Shown piece after piece: positions 1 through 9,424 of a stretch of 64,000 nucleotides of DNA (position 1 is the first letter of the stretch; each line of letters starts with the position of its first letter). The stretch is taken from NCBI GenBank assembly GCA_012103535.1, contig WLWQ01000002.1:434001-498000 (forward strand), written 5' to 3'. This DNA is from Pseudomonadales bacterium (GTDB lineage Bacteria > Pseudomonadota > Gammaproteobacteria > Pseudomonadales > Pseudohongiellaceae). Below the pieces are notes generated by a model. The model ran no database searches. It saw nothing but the letters and a program-made list of their open reading frames with translations, and was not told where the DNA came from. A program made the translations under genes and the position numbers.

Positions 1-1
1 C

Positions 2-169
2 GGGATCTTTGCCCGCCTGTGTATTAGGGATAATAAACCGCGATATTTGGCCGATATTCCTCTGGTCATTCAATATTTTTTGGAGGTAAGTCAACGCTAT
101 ACGGAACTTAGACCATTTGTTCACTGGTTCAAGCAATCGGTGGAACCGTTAGCGGCAACCAAACTCTAA
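2..169 (+). CDS. amgK: C-terminal end of an AmgK-like N-acetylmuramate/N-acetylglucosamine kinase (partial)
   Basis: Reading from base 2 gives 55 codons ending in TAA at 167-169; the start lies outside the window. The visible residues (IFARLCIRDNKPRYLADIP, then an aromatic and basic helix) resemble the C-terminus of the aminoglycoside-phosphotransferase-type sugar kinase AmgK. AmgK phosphorylates MurNAc/GlcNAc at the anomeric position in cell-wall recycling. The next gene is murU, the usual partner that converts MurNAc-1-phosphate to UDP-MurNAc, which supports the call. The kinase catalytic residues are not in the window, so the assignment rests on the C-terminal match from memory and on the neighbour. 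Confidence 0.75.
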   Translation, partial: GIFARLCIRDNKPRYLADIPLVIQYFLEVSQRYTELRPFVHWFKQSVEPLAATKL

Positions 170-225
170 CTAATACTGCGCAACGGCGAGCGAGCCTGCC
201 GCAGCAAACACTCACTGGAATAGAA

Positions 226-915
226 ATGCGCGCCATGATACTGGCGGCCGGGCTGGGCAAGCGCATGCAGCCTCTAACCGCCGACATACCAAAACCTCTG
301 CTGAAGGTGGGGGAGAAGACCTTGATCGAATGTCAGATCGAACGGCTCATTGTGGGCGGGGTCACTGGTGTGGTGATCAATCATTTCTATTTAGGAGGGA
401 TGATTGAAGATGCATTAGGTGATGGCTCGCAGCTAGGTATAGATATTCAGTATTCCAAGGAAGCCATCCGCCTTGAAACTGCAGGTGGAATTATTAAATC
501 TTTGCCTAAACTTAAAGATGACAGTTTTATCGTGGTGAATGCAGATATCTGGACAGACTTTGATTTTTCGCGGCTGCAACCGATTGATGGAAAAGACCGG
601 ATTGCCCATCTGGTATTGGTAGAGAACGCTGAACATCATCCCCACGGTGACTTTTATATCGATGAAGAGGGGAAGGTGCATGAGGATCACGAAGCTCGGG
701 ACAAGCGCCTAACCTTTAGTGGGATAAGTGTAATGCATAAAAAGCTGTTCGAAGGTCTGCCGATTCAACCACGCTCGACAATCCCGTTGTTGCAGGACGC
801 GATGAGCAGTGATCTGGTAAGCGGTGAGGTCCATGACGGCTTATGGATTGATGTTGGAACACCGGAAAGATTGCAGGAAGTGAATACTTTGGTCGCTCAA
901 TCGAGTGGAGATTAA
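226..915 (+). CDS. murU: N-acetylmuramate alpha-1-phosphate uridylyltransferase
   Basis: A 229-residue nucleotidyltransferase of the sugar-phosphate type. The N-terminal nucleotide-binding loop is at residues 5-17 (ILAAGLGKRMQPLT), followed by KPLLKVGEK (23-31), the ETAGGI loop (84-89) and the metal-binding NADIWTDFD (105-113). A DVGTPERL motif lies near residue 209-216. In the family this enzyme makes UDP-MurNAc from MurNAc-1-P and UTP, bypassing de novo synthesis and the fosfomycin target MurA. The preceding gene fragment looks like its kinase partner AmgK, 56 bases upstream, so they are probably co-transcribed. Length fits MurU and is shorter than GlmU or RfbA. The start ATG is the first one before the nucleotide-binding loop. 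Confidence 0.9.
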   Translation: MRAMILAAGLGKRMQPLTADIPKPLLKVGEKTLIECQIERLIVGGVTGVVINHFYLGGMIEDALGDGSQLGIDIQYSKEAIRLETAGGIIKSLPKLKDDSFIVVNADIWTDFDFSRLQPIDGKDRIAHLVLVENAEHHPHGDFYIDEEGKVHEDHEARDKRLTFSGISVMHKKLFEGLPIQPRSTIPLLQDAMSSDLVSGEVHDGLWIDVGTPERLQEVNTLVAQSSGD

Positions 916-918
916 GCC

Positions 919-1647
919 ATGTTGGCATTAATACTAAACCGCAATTACAAGCGTGCGATTACCAGTCGACTCAACGGCAGTAATCCCCACGCGGTTGTTC
1001 CTGATGGAGGGCGTACACAACAGCTACTGCAAATGGCTATGTTCGCGGTAATGGGCAAGGTCGCTAAAATGGATGGCCGAGTTACCAACGCCGAAGTTAA
1101 ATATGCTTCTACTATCATGCAACTTATGGGACTTAGTTCCATTGGAAGACAACAGGCGATTAACTATTTCGATCAGGGCAAACAGGCAAACACCGATGTG
1201 GTTCCTTGTGTTGCAGACTTAGCCAACTGCATTGGTAAAAATAGTGCACTGGCAAATCTCTTTCTCAAAATTCAAATCAGGAATGCCTTTGTTAAAGGCG
1301 AACTTCGTTTAAAGGAAAAAGTGTTACTCCGGGATGTGGCAGAAATGCTCGGATTTGATAAATCTGCTTTTCTCGCAATGTGTAATGAGATGCAAGGTCA
1401 TGCCGATACCAAACAGTCGAAGGCGCGAAACTTTCTGCACAACGCCTATAAGGTATTACATTTAGAACCGGACGTAGAAGATGGAGAAATTCGTCGAGCC
1501 TACTTGCGTATGATGTCTCGCTACCATCCAGACAAACTCGTGCGCGACAATCTTACTGAAGAATCACTTAAACAGGCCCAGGAAAAATCCATGGCCATAC
1601 GCACGGCCTATGAAACTGTGTGTGGCTTCCGCAAGATTCGAGCTTAG
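919..1647 (+). CDS. djlA: DjlA-like TerB/J-domain co-chaperone
   Basis: A 242-residue protein with an N-terminal TerB-like helical domain (about residues 30-150) and a C-terminal J domain containing the diagnostic HPD tripeptide (residues 203-205, in YHPDKL). J domains stimulate Hsp70/DnaK ATPase. Classical DjlA carries an N-terminal membrane helix with glycine zippers; here the protein begins with a short basic stretch (NRNYKRAITSRLNG) and no clear membrane helix, so it may be soluble or loosely membrane associated. The start codon lies three bases after the murU stop, so translation may be coupled. The order amgK-murU-djlA is, from memory, the arrangement in Pseudomonas. Confidence 0.8.
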   Translation: MLALILNRNYKRAITSRLNGSNPHAVVPDGGRTQQLLQMAMFAVMGKVAKMDGRVTNAEVKYASTIMQLMGLSSIGRQQAINYFDQGKQANTDVVPCVADLANCIGKNSALANLFLKIQIRNAFVKGELRLKEKVLLRDVAEMLGFDKSAFLAMCNEMQGHADTKQSKARNFLHNAYKVLHLEPDVEDGEIRRAYLRMMSRYHPDKLVRDNLTEESLKQAQEKSMAIRTAYETVCGFRKIRA

Positions 1648-1650
1648 TAA

Positions 1651-1720
1651 GCAGTCTCTCTAATCCAATTCGAGCTACTGCGGCAGTCCTCGCTACGCTC
1701 AATTGAATCAGAGAGACTGC
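1651..1720. repeat. Long imperfect inverted repeat after djlA
   Basis: Bases 1651-1673 and 1698-1720 are near-perfect reverse complements (outer arms GCAGTCTCTCT and AGAGAGACTGC, with a few mismatches in the inner part), separated by about 24 bases. It begins three bases after the djlA stop and could fold into a strong hairpin in RNA. There is no U-tract after it, so it is not a canonical intrinsic terminator. It may be a 3'-end stabilising structure or a small palindromic repeat. No second copy was seen in the window. Confidence 0.6.
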
Positions 1721-1830
1721 AGCTCAAATCCAATCCGATCAACTGCTGCTGCTTCCAATTTGGTATTCAGGACAAAAACACTCTTAATCTGTACAATACC
1801 GCCACTTCTGGACTCAGGGCTTCTACCCCT

Positions 1831-2514
1831 ATGAAAGATTACTTGATAGCGCCTTCAATCTTATCGGCAGATTTCGCCCGTCTGGGGGAAGAGGTCAATG
1901 CTGTGCTCGATGCTGGTGCTGATGTTGTCCATTTTGACGTTATGGATAATCATTATGTGCCAAATCTGACCATTGGCCCCATGGTTTGCCAGGCGCTGCG
2001 CAATCACAAAATAACGGCACCGATCGATGTGCATCTTATGGTTACTCCGGTCGATCAGCTGATCCTCGATTTTGCCAAAGCTGGTGCTAGTTATATCAGT
2101 TTCCATCCAGAAGCGACTGCTCACGTAGACAGGTCCTTACAACTTGTGCGGGATCAAGGTTGCAAATCTGGACTGGTATTTAATCCGGGCACATCCATCG
2201 ATTGCCTCGAGTACTTAATGGATAAGATCGACGTCATTCTGCTTATGTCGGTGAACCCTGGCTTTGGCGGTCAGAAATTTATCCCGTCTACGCTCAGAAA
2301 GCTCGAGAAAGTGCGAAAGCTCATCGATAACAGCGGTAATCCGATTCGCCTCGAAGTTGACGGTGGCGTCAGTGTGAAGAACATCCGCGCGATTGCCGAT
2401 GCCGGCGCAGATATGTTTGTTGCAGGTTCCGCAATTTTCAATAGTAAAGATTACGCCGCGACAATAAAGGCCATGCGGGAAGAATTAGGCCAGAGTCCCA
2501 ATCCAAGCCACTAA
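1831..2514 (+). CDS. rpe: Ribulose-phosphate 3-epimerase
   Basis: A 227-residue TIM-barrel epimerase interconverting ribulose-5-phosphate and xylulose-5-phosphate in the pentose phosphate pathway. Family motifs are present in order: [15 protein letters not shown] near the N-terminus, [16 protein letters not shown] (about 34-49, metal ligands), HLMV (about 68-71), [12 protein letters not shown] (about 139-150) and VDGGV near residue 177. Length is normal. It directly precedes trpE with a 12-base gap. In Pseudomonas a phosphoglycolate phosphatase gene (gph) sits between rpe and trpE; it is absent here. Confidence 0.95.
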   Translation: MKDYLIAPSILSADFARLGEEVNAVLDAGADVVHFDVMDNHYVPNLTIGPMVCQALRNHKITAPIDVHLMVTPVDQLILDFAKAGASYISFHPEATAHVDRSLQLVRDQGCKSGLVFNPGTSIDCLEYLMDKIDVILLMSVNPGFGGQKFIPSTLRKLEKVRKLIDNSGNPIRLEVDGGVSVKNIRAIADAGADMFVAGSAIFNSKDYAATIKAMREELGQSPNPSH

Positions 2515-2526
2515 GGCTTGCTCCTC

Positions 2527-4005
2527 ATGAACGAAGAACTATTCCAGCAACTCTCGGCGGAAGGATTTAATCGTATTCCTGTCGTCCGCGAAGTGCTTGC
2601 CGATACAGAAACGCCTCTCAGCACTTATTTAAAACTCGGCACAGGATTGCACAGCTATTTTTTCGAATCCGTACAGGGCGGAGAAAAATGGGGGCGATTT
2701 TCCATTATTGGATTGCCCTGTAGTACCGTGATTCGCGTGAACAACCGGAAAGTTACGGTCGAAGACAAAGGAAATGTCATCGAGGAACTGGAAACGGAGA
2801 ATCCTTTCGACTTTATTACTGAATTCAAATCTCGTTACCGTGTTGCTGAAGTTTCTGATTCTCAGCGTTTTACCGGTGGACTGGTCGGATATTTTTCCTA
2901 TGATAGCGTTCGCTATGTCGAGACCAGCATCGGATCCAGCAAGGGTATCGATGAAATAAACACGCCAGACATTTTGCTAATGCTGTCGGAAGAAGTTGTG
3001 GTCTTCGACAATCTTCGCGGCACCATTTCTTTCGTTATCAATGTTGATCCAGCTGAATCTGAAGCCTATGCAAATGCTCAAATTCGTCTCGATCAATTAC
3101 AAAACCTCCTAAAATCTCCAACTCCGTTGCCTGTTTCCGGTTCGGGCAAAGAGATCTCGGAAAATGATTTCCATCATCATTTTCAGCAGCAAGGCTACGA
3201 AGCTGCAGTTGATAAAATAAAAGAATACATCGTTGCTGGCGATGTGATGCAGGTAGTGCTGGCCCAGCGCATGTCCGTTGATTTCGACGGTGACCCACTT
3301 AACATCTATCGTGCCTTACGATTCCTTAATCCATCACCTTATATGGTGTTTTTCGATATGGGCGATCACCATGTCGTGAGCGCATCGCCTGAAATTCTCG
3401 CGCGGGTTGAAAACGGTAAGATCACGGTGCGCCCTTTGGCAGGAACGAGAAAGCGGGGAGCAACAGAAACTGAAGATCAGGCCCTGGAAGTAGAACTGTT
3501 AGCCGATGCCAAGGAAATTGCCGAGCATTTAATGCTAATCGACTTAAGTCGCAATGACTCGGGAAGAGTTTCAAAAATAGGTTCTGTAACAGTGCCTAGA
3601 AAGATGTTTGTCGAACGTTACTCCCACGTGATGCATATTGCCTCAATAGTTGAGAGTGAAATCCAGGACGATAAAACTGCATTGGATGTATTGCAGTCAA
3701 CGCTGCCAGTTGGCACCTTGAGCGGCGCACCAAAAGTGCGAGCCATGGAAATCATCGATGAATTGGAACCGGAAAAGCGTGGCATCTACGGCGGTGCCAT
3801 GGGTTATCTAGGTTGGAACGACAATATGGATATGGCTATTGCCATACGAACAGCAGTCATCAAAAATCAAAAGCTTTATGTGCAGGCAGGTGCAGGGATT
3901 GTGGCGGATTCCCTGCCGGACAAAGAATGGGAAGAAACACAAAACAAAGCGCGAGCAATCGTACGTGCTGTTCAACTGGCTGAGAAATCACTGGGAATCG
4001 AATAG
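2527..4005 (+). CDS. trpE: Anthranilate synthase component I
   Basis: The chorismate-binding large subunit of anthranilate synthase, which with TrpG makes anthranilate from chorismate and glutamine. The N-terminal region has [16 protein letters not shown], typical of the tryptophan-feedback segment. The C-terminal chorismate-binding domain contains [49 protein letters not shown] and YGGAMGYLG. The ATG at 2527 is preferred to the TTG at 2518: the AAGG at 2513-2516 is then at a normal ribosome-binding distance and homologues begin at this point. Length 492 residues is normal. The stop overlaps the trpG start (TAGTG). Confidence 0.95.
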   Translation: MNEELFQQLSAEGFNRIPVVREVLADTETPLSTYLKLGTGLHSYFFESVQGGEKWGRFSIIGLPCSTVIRVNNRKVTVEDKGNVIEELETENPFDFITEFKSRYRVAEVSDSQRFTGGLVGYFSYDSVRYVETSIGSSKGIDEINTPDILLMLSEEVVVFDNLRGTISFVINVDPAESEAYANAQIRLDQLQNLLKSPTPLPVSGSGKEISENDFHHHFQQQGYEAAVDKIKEYIVAGDVMQVVLAQRMSVDFDGDPLNIYRALRFLNPSPYMVFFDMGDHHVVSASPEILARVENGKITVRPLAGTRKRGATETEDQALEVELLADAKEIAEHLMLIDLSRNDSGRVSKIGSVTVPRKMFVERYSHVMHIASIVESEIQDDKTALDVLQSTLPVGTLSGAPKVRAMEIIDELEPEKRGIYGGAMGYLGWNDNMDMAIAIRTAVIKNQKLYVQAGAGIVADSLPDKEWEETQNKARAIVRAVQLAEKSLGIE

Positions 4006-4592
4006 TGTTATTAATGATCGACAATTACGATTCATTTACCTACAACGTCGTACAGTATCTGGGCGAGCTCGGCGCCGATGTGCAAGTGTATCGAAACGAT
4101 GCGATTACTATCGAAGAGATTGAGGCTTTAGCGCCAGAATGTATTGTTATCTCGCCTGGTCCCTGTACGCCGAATGAAGCCGGTATTTCCATGGAAGTGA
4201 TTTCCCATTTTGCGGGAAAGAAACCAATTCTTGGAATCTGCCTTGGTCATCAAAGTATTGGTCAGGTGTTTGGCGGAAAAATAGTTCGAGCCGGTAAGGT
4301 AATGCACGGCAAGTTATCGGCGATTCACCATGATAGAAAAGGAGTATTTCAAGACCTCGATGAGCCGTTTACGGCGACTCGTTATCATTCCCTGTCCATC
4401 GAGAAAAATTCTGTACCAGACTGTTTGGAAGTAAGCGCGTGGACAGAAGATGAACGTGGAAACATGGAAGAGATAATGGGAGTTAGGCACAAAACACTCC
4501 CCATCGAAGGCGTACAATTTCATCCTGAGTCCATCTTGAGTGAAGAAGGTCATCAACTATTGGATAATTTTTTACGCAATGGCGTGAGCTAA
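4005..4592 (+). CDS. trpG: Anthranilate synthase component II (glutamine amidotransferase)
   Basis: A 195-residue class I glutamine amidotransferase that supplies ammonia to TrpE. The catalytic triad is visible: Cys79 in GICLGHQ, His173 and Glu175 in FHPES. The oxyanion region [10 protein letters not shown] (51-60) is intact. The GTG start at 4005 shares its first base with the trpE stop codon TAG, a translational-coupling arrangement that suits a 1:1 subunit complex. The N-terminus [14 protein letters not shown] matches the family start. It may also serve p-aminobenzoate synthesis if no separate PabA exists, which cannot be judged here. Confidence 0.94.
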   Translation: MLLMIDNYDSFTYNVVQYLGELGADVQVYRNDAITIEEIEALAPECIVISPGPCTPNEAGISMEVISHFAGKKPILGICLGHQSIGQVFGGKIVRAGKVMHGKLSAIHHDRKGVFQDLDEPFTATRYHSLSIEKNSVPDCLEVSAWTEDERGNMEEIMGVRHKTLPIEGVQFHPESILSEEGHQLLDNFLRNGVS

Positions 4593-4630
4593 TTCCGAGG
4601 GAGCTGGAGTATGAGTATTGGAGATAGGGC

Positions 4631-5659
4631 ATGAGTATTGTTGATGCAATTAGGCGGGTTACTAGTGGTCAGGACTTAAATAGTGACGAGATGATCGCTG
4701 TGATGCGGGACATTATGTCCGGTCAAACGACTGACGCGCAGAACGCAGCCTTTCTTGTAGGTTTACAAATGAAAGGAGTAAAGGCGGCAGAGGTTCTGGG
4801 CGGTGCTACGGTAATGCGAGAGCTTTCCACCAAAGTAAATGTTGAAGCAAGCCCGAATCTGGTAGACACCTGTGGTACCGGAGGTAGTGGTTCTAACAAA
4901 TTCAATGTCTCAACCAGTTCTGCTTTCGTTGCCGCTGCGGCGGGCGCTAAAGTGGCAAAACACGGTAATCGTGGCGCAACCAGCAAGAGTGGAAGTGCAG
5001 ATGTACTGGAAGCAGCTGGCGTAAACCTCAGTCTGAGTGCCGAGCAAGTAGCCACAGCGATTGAGCATATAGGTGTGGGCTTTATGTTCGCGCCTGCTCA
5101 TCACAGTGCCATGAAGCATGTGATCACAGCACGCAAAGAAATCGGCGTGCGCACGGTATTCAATATTCTCGGACCACTAACCAATCCTGCCGGCGCACCA
5201 AACCAGATTATGGGTGTATTCGACGCGCAGTGGATTCCAGTTCTGCTTGAAGTTTTACGTGACCTGGGATCAAACCACGTATTGATCGTAGCCGCAGATG
5301 ATGGCCTGGATGAAATAAGTATTGCAGCGAGTACCGCGATTGGTGAACTCAAGAACGGAGAGATAACAAGCTATTCAGTGTCACCAGCAGATTTCGGCAT
5401 TGAACAATATGATAACTGTGAAAGCCTCAGGATCGACTCTGCAGAAGAAAGCCTGGCCTTAATGCGTCAAGCCTTGAGCTATGAGCACAAAGCAGCGGGA
5501 GACATTGTTGCACTTAATGCCGGTGCAGCAATCTATGCTGCAAACCTGACTGACTCATTAGCAGGCGGTGTGAAAAAGGCACAAGAAGTACTTAAGAGCG
5601 GAGCAGCGTTGGCGAAGCTCGATGAGCTAATTAAATTTACTACGAGTGCAAGTGAGTAA
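4631..5659 (+). CDS. trpD: Anthranilate phosphoribosyltransferase
   Basis: A 342-residue enzyme transferring phosphoribose from PRPP to anthranilate, the second committed step to tryptophan. The signature PRPP-binding segment [17 protein letters not shown] lies near residues 80-96 and [19 protein letters not shown] near 111-129. The later [13 protein letters not shown] and LNAGAA motifs are present. Upstream there is a near-duplicated start context: ATGAGTATTG occurs at 4611 and again at 4631; the first copy opens an ORF of only seven codons, so 4631 is the real start. It overlaps trpC by about 8-14 bases. Confidence 0.95.
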   Translation: MSIVDAIRRVTSGQDLNSDEMIAVMRDIMSGQTTDAQNAAFLVGLQMKGVKAAEVLGGATVMRELSTKVNVEASPNLVDTCGTGGSGSNKFNVSTSSAFVAAAAGAKVAKHGNRGATSKSGSADVLEAAGVNLSLSAEQVATAIEHIGVGFMFAPAHHSAMKHVITARKEIGVRTVFNILGPLTNPAGAPNQIMGVFDAQWIPVLLEVLRDLGSNHVLIVAADDGLDEISIAASTAIGELKNGEITSYSVSPADFGIEQYDNCESLRIDSAEESLALMRQALSYEHKAAGDIVALNAGAAIYAANLTDSLAGGVKKAQEVLKSGAALAKLDELIKFTTSASE

Positions 5660-6467
5660 AACAGTGGCCGTAGCGACTATTTTGGAAGAAATCATTGAGC
5701 ACAAAAAAGCTGAGGTTGCTGCAGCCAAATCTCGTGACTCTCTTTCTGACTTAGAATCTCAATTTGCAGGGGTCGCAGCTACTCGCGGCTTTTGCCAGGC
5801 GTTGCGGAATAAGATCCAGGCGAAACAACCTGCAGTTATTGCCGAAATAAAAAAGGCTTCACCTTCGAAAGGGCTAATTAGAAAAGATTTCAATCCGGCG
5901 CAGCACGCCGCCGACTATGCGGAAAATGGCGCCACATGCCTTTCTATACTTACCGACGTTAAGTATTTTCAAGGTGCAAATGACTTTCTGCAAGAAGCGC
6001 GAGCCGCTTGCTCAATTCCTGTTATCCGTAAAGATTTTATGATCGACCCGTATCAAATCGCAGAATCAAAAGTTATGGGGGCAGATTGCATTCTGCTAAT
6101 TGTTGCAGCATTGCAACAATCGCAACTAGTTGAATTAGCTGCTTATGCCAATGAAATTTCTATCGATATCCTGGTTGAAGTTCATAACATGGAAGAATTG
6201 GAGCGAGCGCTGGAAATCGATACTGACATTATTGGAATTAATAATCGCAACCTGCACACATTCGAAACTTCTTTGCAGACTACTCTGGACCTCGCAGAGA
6301 CCATGCCAGCCGAAAAGCTTGTCATCACAGAAAGTGGAATTAACACAGTAGAAGACGTAAGGGCGATGGCTGCTAATGGAGTATTCGGTTTTCTTGTCGG
6401 TGAAACCTTTATGCGAGCCCCACACCCTGGTGAAAAATTAACAAAACTATTCTTTTCCCATGCCTGA
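5646..6467 (+). CDS. trpC: Indole-3-glycerol-phosphate synthase
   Basis: A 271-273-residue TIM-barrel enzyme closing the indole ring from CdRP. Motifs: [16 protein letters not shown] (catalytic and phosphate-binding lysines), [28 protein letters not shown] and GFLVGE. It is monofunctional, without a fused TrpF. There is no ATG near the N-terminus; candidate starts are GTG at 5646 or GTG at 5652 (giving [14 protein letters not shown]), both inside the end of trpD, so translation is probably coupled. The 5652 start matches homologues slightly better. trpF, trpB and trpA are not in the window, which is usual for this lineage. Confidence 0.93.
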   Translation: MQVSKTVAVATILEEIIEHKKAEVAAAKSRDSLSDLESQFAGVAATRGFCQALRNKIQAKQPAVIAEIKKASPSKGLIRKDFNPAQHAADYAENGATCLSILTDVKYFQGANDFLQEARAACSIPVIRKDFMIDPYQIAESKVMGADCILLIVAALQQSQLVELAAYANEISIDILVEVHNMEELERALEIDTDIIGINNRNLHTFETSLQTTLDLAETMPAEKLVITESGINTVEDVRAMAANGVFGFLVGETFMRAPHPGEKLTKLFFSHA

Positions 6468-6849
6468 ATCAACAAATACCGATTCCCAAATTTCACCGCG
6501 CAGCAGAACAGGCATTGCAAGGTTGATCGCCGCCACACGATATTCAATTGCAGGGATAGCCGCAGCGTTTAAGAGTGAAGAAGCATTCCGATTGGAATTA
6601 TTAGGCTTTCTCATTTTGGCGCCGTTGGCAGTCTGGATGGGCGAGACTAATATTGAGATTGTATTGTTGGTTTGCGCTTTGCTGCTGGTTTTGATTGTTG
6701 AGCTATTAAATACGGCTATTGAGGCTTTAGTGGATAGATTCGGAGAGGGATACCATGAGCTCTCCCGCATCGCCAAAGACACGGGTTCGGCTGCAGTTGG
6801 CATTAGCCTGTTGCTGGTAATCTTTACCTGGGGAATGCTGCTGTTTTAG
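6460..6849 (+). CDS. dgkA: Diacylglycerol kinase
   Basis: A 129-residue small integral-membrane kinase that phosphorylates diacylglycerol to phosphatidate, recycling lipid by-products of osmoregulated glucan or envelope synthesis. The family signature [13 protein letters not shown] is followed by [15 protein letters not shown], and an upstream [11 protein letters not shown] segment marks the first amphipathic helix. Three transmembrane helices can be traced (about 46-60, 66-84 and 107-127). It overlaps the end of trpC by eight bases, so it is appended to the trp operon. Its stop overlaps the convergent crp stop by four bases. Confidence 0.93.
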   Translation: MPESTNTDSQISPRSRTGIARLIAATRYSIAGIAAAFKSEEAFRLELLGFLILAPLAVWMGETNIEIVLLVCALLLVLIVELLNTAIEALVDRFGEGYHELSRIAKDTGSAAVGISLLLVIFTWGMLLF

Positions 6850-7496
6850 CGAGTTCCGTAAACGACAATAGTCTTACCCGAAACGCTAATCAATTCTTGT
6901 TCTTCCAGAGTCTTCAGAACCCGACCTGCCATTTCTCGAGAACAATTCACAATTCGTCCAATTTCCTGGCGCGTAATTTTTATTTGCATGCCATCGGGGT
7001 GAGTCATTGCGTCTGGCTCTTTACTCAGTTCGATAAGCGTTCGTGCAATACGACCGGTTACGTCATAGAACGCAAGGTCACCAACTTTACGAGTGGTGTT
7101 ACGTAATCGATGCGCCATCTGCTGACCGATGGTAAATACGATTTCAGGGTGGGAACGAATATAGGTATTGAAGTTGGCGTAACTGATTTCCGCAATTTCA
7201 CATGCCGAGCGAGCGCGACACCAGGCACTTCTTTCTTCAGATTGTTCAAACAATCCCATTTCACCGAAGAAGTCGCCCGGATTGAGGTAGGCAATTACTA
7301 CTTCCTTGCCGTCATCGTCTTCCAAAATAACCGAAACAGATCCCTTAATGATGTAGTACAGAGTATCGCACTGATCACCTTCATAGATGATAGTGGACCT
7401 ATTCGGATACCGTTTACGATGACAGTGGGATAGAAAATTATCCAGATCTTCTATATCCAGATCTTCTATATGTGGAGTGATGGCCATTAATGCCAT
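6846..7496 (-). CDS. crp: Cyclic AMP receptor protein, Crp/Vfr type
   Basis: A CRP/FNR-family regulator of about 216 residues. The cyclic-nucleotide pocket is intact: [11 protein letters not shown] followed by RSAW. The C-terminal winged helix-turn-helix carries [22 protein letters not shown], very close to Vfr/Crp recognition helices, and the [18 protein letters not shown] hinge is typical. The ATG at 7496 is chosen because a GGGAG sequence lies about ten bases upstream; GTG 7502 and ATG 7487 are alternatives. An exact 15-bp tandem duplication (7442-7471) encodes [10 protein letters not shown] near the N-terminus and slightly lengthens it relative to Vfr. A CRP-like operator sits upstream, suggesting autoregulation. 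Confidence 0.9.
   Translation of the reverse strand: MALMAITPHIEDLDIEDLDNFLSHCHRKRYPNRSTIIYEGDQCDTLYYIIKGSVSVILEDDDGKEVVIAYLNPGDFFGEMGLFEQSEERSAWCRARSACEIAEISYANFNTYIRSHPEIVFTIGQQMAHRLRNTTRKVGDLAFYDVTGRIARTLIELSKEPDAMTHPDGMQIKITRQEIGRIVNCSREMAGRVLKTLEEQELISVSGKTIVVYGTR
7442..7471. repeat. Exact 15-bp tandem duplication inside crp
   Basis: CCAGATCTTCTATAT occurs twice head to tail on the plus strand (7442-7456 and 7457-7471). In the crp reading frame it encodes a duplicated five-residue IEDLD unit before the cyclic-nucleotide domain. It keeps frame and looks like a recent slippage duplication. Confidence 0.9.
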
Positions 7497-7557
7497 GGTC
7501 ACTTATCTCCCTGAATTCCAACACATTTAAAGGTATATCACATATTTATAGCAAATA

Positions 7558-7573
7558 TGGGATGCTGATCACA
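7558..7573. promoter_or_regulatory. Candidate CRP/Vfr operator
   Basis: TGGGA-N6-TCACA at 7558-7573 matches nine of ten bases of the CRP/Vfr core TGTGA-N6-TCACA. It lies in the divergent region between crp and the OsmC gene, about 60 bases upstream of crp and 175 upstream of OsmC. A weaker TCACA half site precedes it near 7539. Position and match suggest crp autoregulation; no binding data. Confidence 0.5.
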
Positions 7574-7746
7574 ATACTCAAGCAATGCGGCACTAAAAGC
7601 AATTTCAATAGAACTGGCTGAAGTGGGCGAAATAGTGATGCCTAGGCATCTGTGCTAGTCTTCTGCGATCTTGTACATCAAGATTTATCGGTCTTCTAGA
7701 GCCAAACCTTGATCTAAAGTTTCCTTGTTTCGAATTGAGAAAGTCT

Positions 7747-8163
7747 ATGAACGCGCGAGTTAAATGGGTAGAAAATGTAATGTTTGTCGCAGAGTCAGGT
7801 ACTGGCCACGGCATAGTCTTGGACGGTGCACCTGAAAGTGGTGGGAAAAATTTGGGTATGCGACCAATGGAGTTAATGGCGCTGAGCGTTGGCAGTTGCT
7901 CATCCTATGATGTGGTAACAATATTGAAAAAAGCGCGCCAGGAAATTACCAGCTGCGAAGCTGAGGTAGATGCGAAACGAGTTGATGCAACGCCGGCAGT
8001 CTTCGAATCGATCCATTTGCATTTCAAAGTTGCCGGAAACAATCTAAGTGAAAAGCAAGTTGAGAGAGCGATAGAACTTTCGGCAGACAAATATTGTTCT
8101 GCTTCTATCATGCTGAAAAGTGCCGGTGTGAAGGTGACTCACGATTTTGAAATAGTCGACTAA
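7747..8163 (+). CDS. OsmC family protein
   Basis: A 138-residue protein of the OsmC/Ohr superfamily, in which some members are thiol peroxidases. Recognisable segments are RPMELMALSVGSCSSYDVV, with the Cys of the GSCSS motif, and SADKYCSASIMLKSAGV near the C-terminus with the second Cys. Whether this member has peroxidase activity is unknown. The ATG at 7747 is preferred over TTG 7735 since homologues begin at this point and a GAGAAAG sequence precedes it. It is divergent from crp, the same pairing I recall for vfr in Pseudomonas. It is followed 19 bases later by a methyltransferase gene. Confidence 0.85.
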   Translation: MNARVKWVENVMFVAESGTGHGIVLDGAPESGGKNLGMRPMELMALSVGSCSSYDVVTILKKARQEITSCEAEVDAKRVDATPAVFESIHLHFKVAGNNLSEKQVERAIELSADKYCSASIMLKSAGVKVTHDFEIVD

Positions 8164-8182
8164 GAAGCTTAAACGATTTCGA

Positions 8183-8755
8183 ATGAGCACAGAATACGAT
8201 GCGATCGCGGAACAATACGCAAAATATAGAACCATAGAAGTTGGCATGGAGCCAACATTACGCTGGCTGAATGGACTAAGTCCTAAGGGAACAATACTTG
8301 ATCTAGGCTGCGGCAGCGGCAAACCCCTTGCCCAGTTATTAGAAGAAAAAAATTTTAAAGTAACCGGTGTCGATTCCTCACCGCGTATGATTGAATTCTG
8401 TAACTCCAATCTTAATAATGCCGAGCTTATCTGCACTCCAGTGCAAGAATATAGCTTTCCAGATAGTCACTTTGACGGTGTCTTGAGCTGGGGCTTAATG
8501 TTTTTACTCTCCGAATCGGATCAAATAGATTTGCTTTTCAATGTTGCAAAGATGCTTAAATCCCAGGGCAGCTTTCTGTTTACCTCTCCACCAATGCACT
8601 GCGTATGGGAGGACATCCTAAGCAAGCAAGCATCAATCTCATTGGGGAGAGAGGATTATATTAACTATTTGGCTGAAGTCGGTCTGGAAATTCAGTGGGA
8701 ATGGGAGGAGCCAAAGTATCAAAACTATTACTACTCGGCGATCAAAAAAGCTTAG
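8183..8755 (+). CDS. Class I SAM-dependent methyltransferase
   Basis: A 190-residue Rossmann-fold methyltransferase. SAM-binding motif I is ILDLGCGSGKP (about residues 38-48), the acidic end of strand 2 is GVDSSPRM, and the post-I region LICTPVQEYSFPDSHFDGVLS is typical of small-molecule (type 11/25) methyltransferases. No substrate-specific feature is visible, so the substrate is unknown. It follows the OsmC gene closely and converges on coq7. It does not resemble UbiE or UbiG closely enough to claim a role in ubiquinone synthesis despite the neighbour. Confidence 0.8.
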   Translation: MSTEYDAIAEQYAKYRTIEVGMEPTLRWLNGLSPKGTILDLGCGSGKPLAQLLEEKNFKVTGVDSSPRMIEFCNSNLNNAELICTPVQEYSFPDSHFDGVLSWGLMFLLSESDQIDLLFNVAKMLKSQGSFLFTSPPMHCVWEDILSKQASISLGREDYINYLAEVGLEIQWEWEEPKYQNYYYSAIKKA

Positions 8756-8776
8756 AAAAAAATAGAACGAGTTGAA

Positions 8777-9424
8777 CTAGACGTGGTAGGTAGTTTTCTT
8801 CATGACTTCGGCCATTGCAGTCATGGCTTGTTTAACTGCAATCGGCAGGTCGGCTCCACCAGCAGCTTTAGCAGTTTCGCCGTGTTGTTTTTCATCGCTA
8901 ATCATCTGTTCGATGATGGCTTTACTCTTGCTGTCATGCTCAGGCAATTTCTGCAGATGATCTTCCAGGTGATCGCAAACCTGTTGTTCGGTTTCTGCAA
9001 CGAAGCCTAAGCTCCATTTATCACCTGCTAAGCCAGCCATTGCTCCCATGCCAAATGAGAGTCCATACCAAAGCGGATTTAGCAAACTAGGATGACTGTC
9101 TAATTGCTTCAGTCTTTCATCACACCAGGCCAAATGATCGACTTCTTCCTGAGCTGCATGTTCCATCGATTCCCTGACTTCATCTAGCTTAGCGGTTGCC
9201 GCCTGGCCTGCGTAAAGCGCCTGAGCACATACCTCGCCGGTATGATTGATACGCATTAATCCGGCGATATGCTTTTTTTCAGTGGCAGTAAGCTCTTCTT
9301 CGGCGACAGGTTCGGCAGGAGAATTGCGAGTGGCGTGGCTGGAACCAGGCACACAGGTTCGTAGTGCTTGATCAAACTGAATCAAGCAACGATCGAGAAA
9401 AGAATGGTTTATTGGGTCTGACAT
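8777..9424 (-). CDS. coq7: 3-demethoxyubiquinol 3-hydroxylase (Coq7 type)
   Basis: A 215-residue di-iron hydroxylase acting late in ubiquinone biosynthesis. The iron ligands are recognisable: Glu in [21 protein letters not shown] (ExxH), Glu in [14 protein letters not shown], and DEKQHGE (ExxH) near the C-terminus. This is the Coq7 type that replaces the flavin enzyme UbiF in Pseudomonas and relatives. Its ATG directly abuts the purD stop (TGAATG), so the two are probably translationally coupled. Confidence 0.95.
   Translation of the reverse strand: MSDPINHSFLDRCLIQFDQALRTCVPGSSHATRNSPAEPVAEEELTATEKKHIAGLMRINHTGEVCAQALYAGQAATAKLDEVRESMEHAAQEEVDHLAWCDERLKQLDSHPSLLNPLWYGLSFGMGAMAGLAGDKWSLGFVAETEQQVCDHLEDHLQKLPEHDSKSKAIIEQMISDEKQHGETAKAAGGADLPIAVKQAMTAMAEVMKKTTYHV

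Noticed and set aside
4611..4634. Leader peptide or attenuator for trpD
   Set aside because: The first ATGAGTATTG gives only seven codons without a Trp run or alternative hairpins; it looks like a small duplication of the start region.
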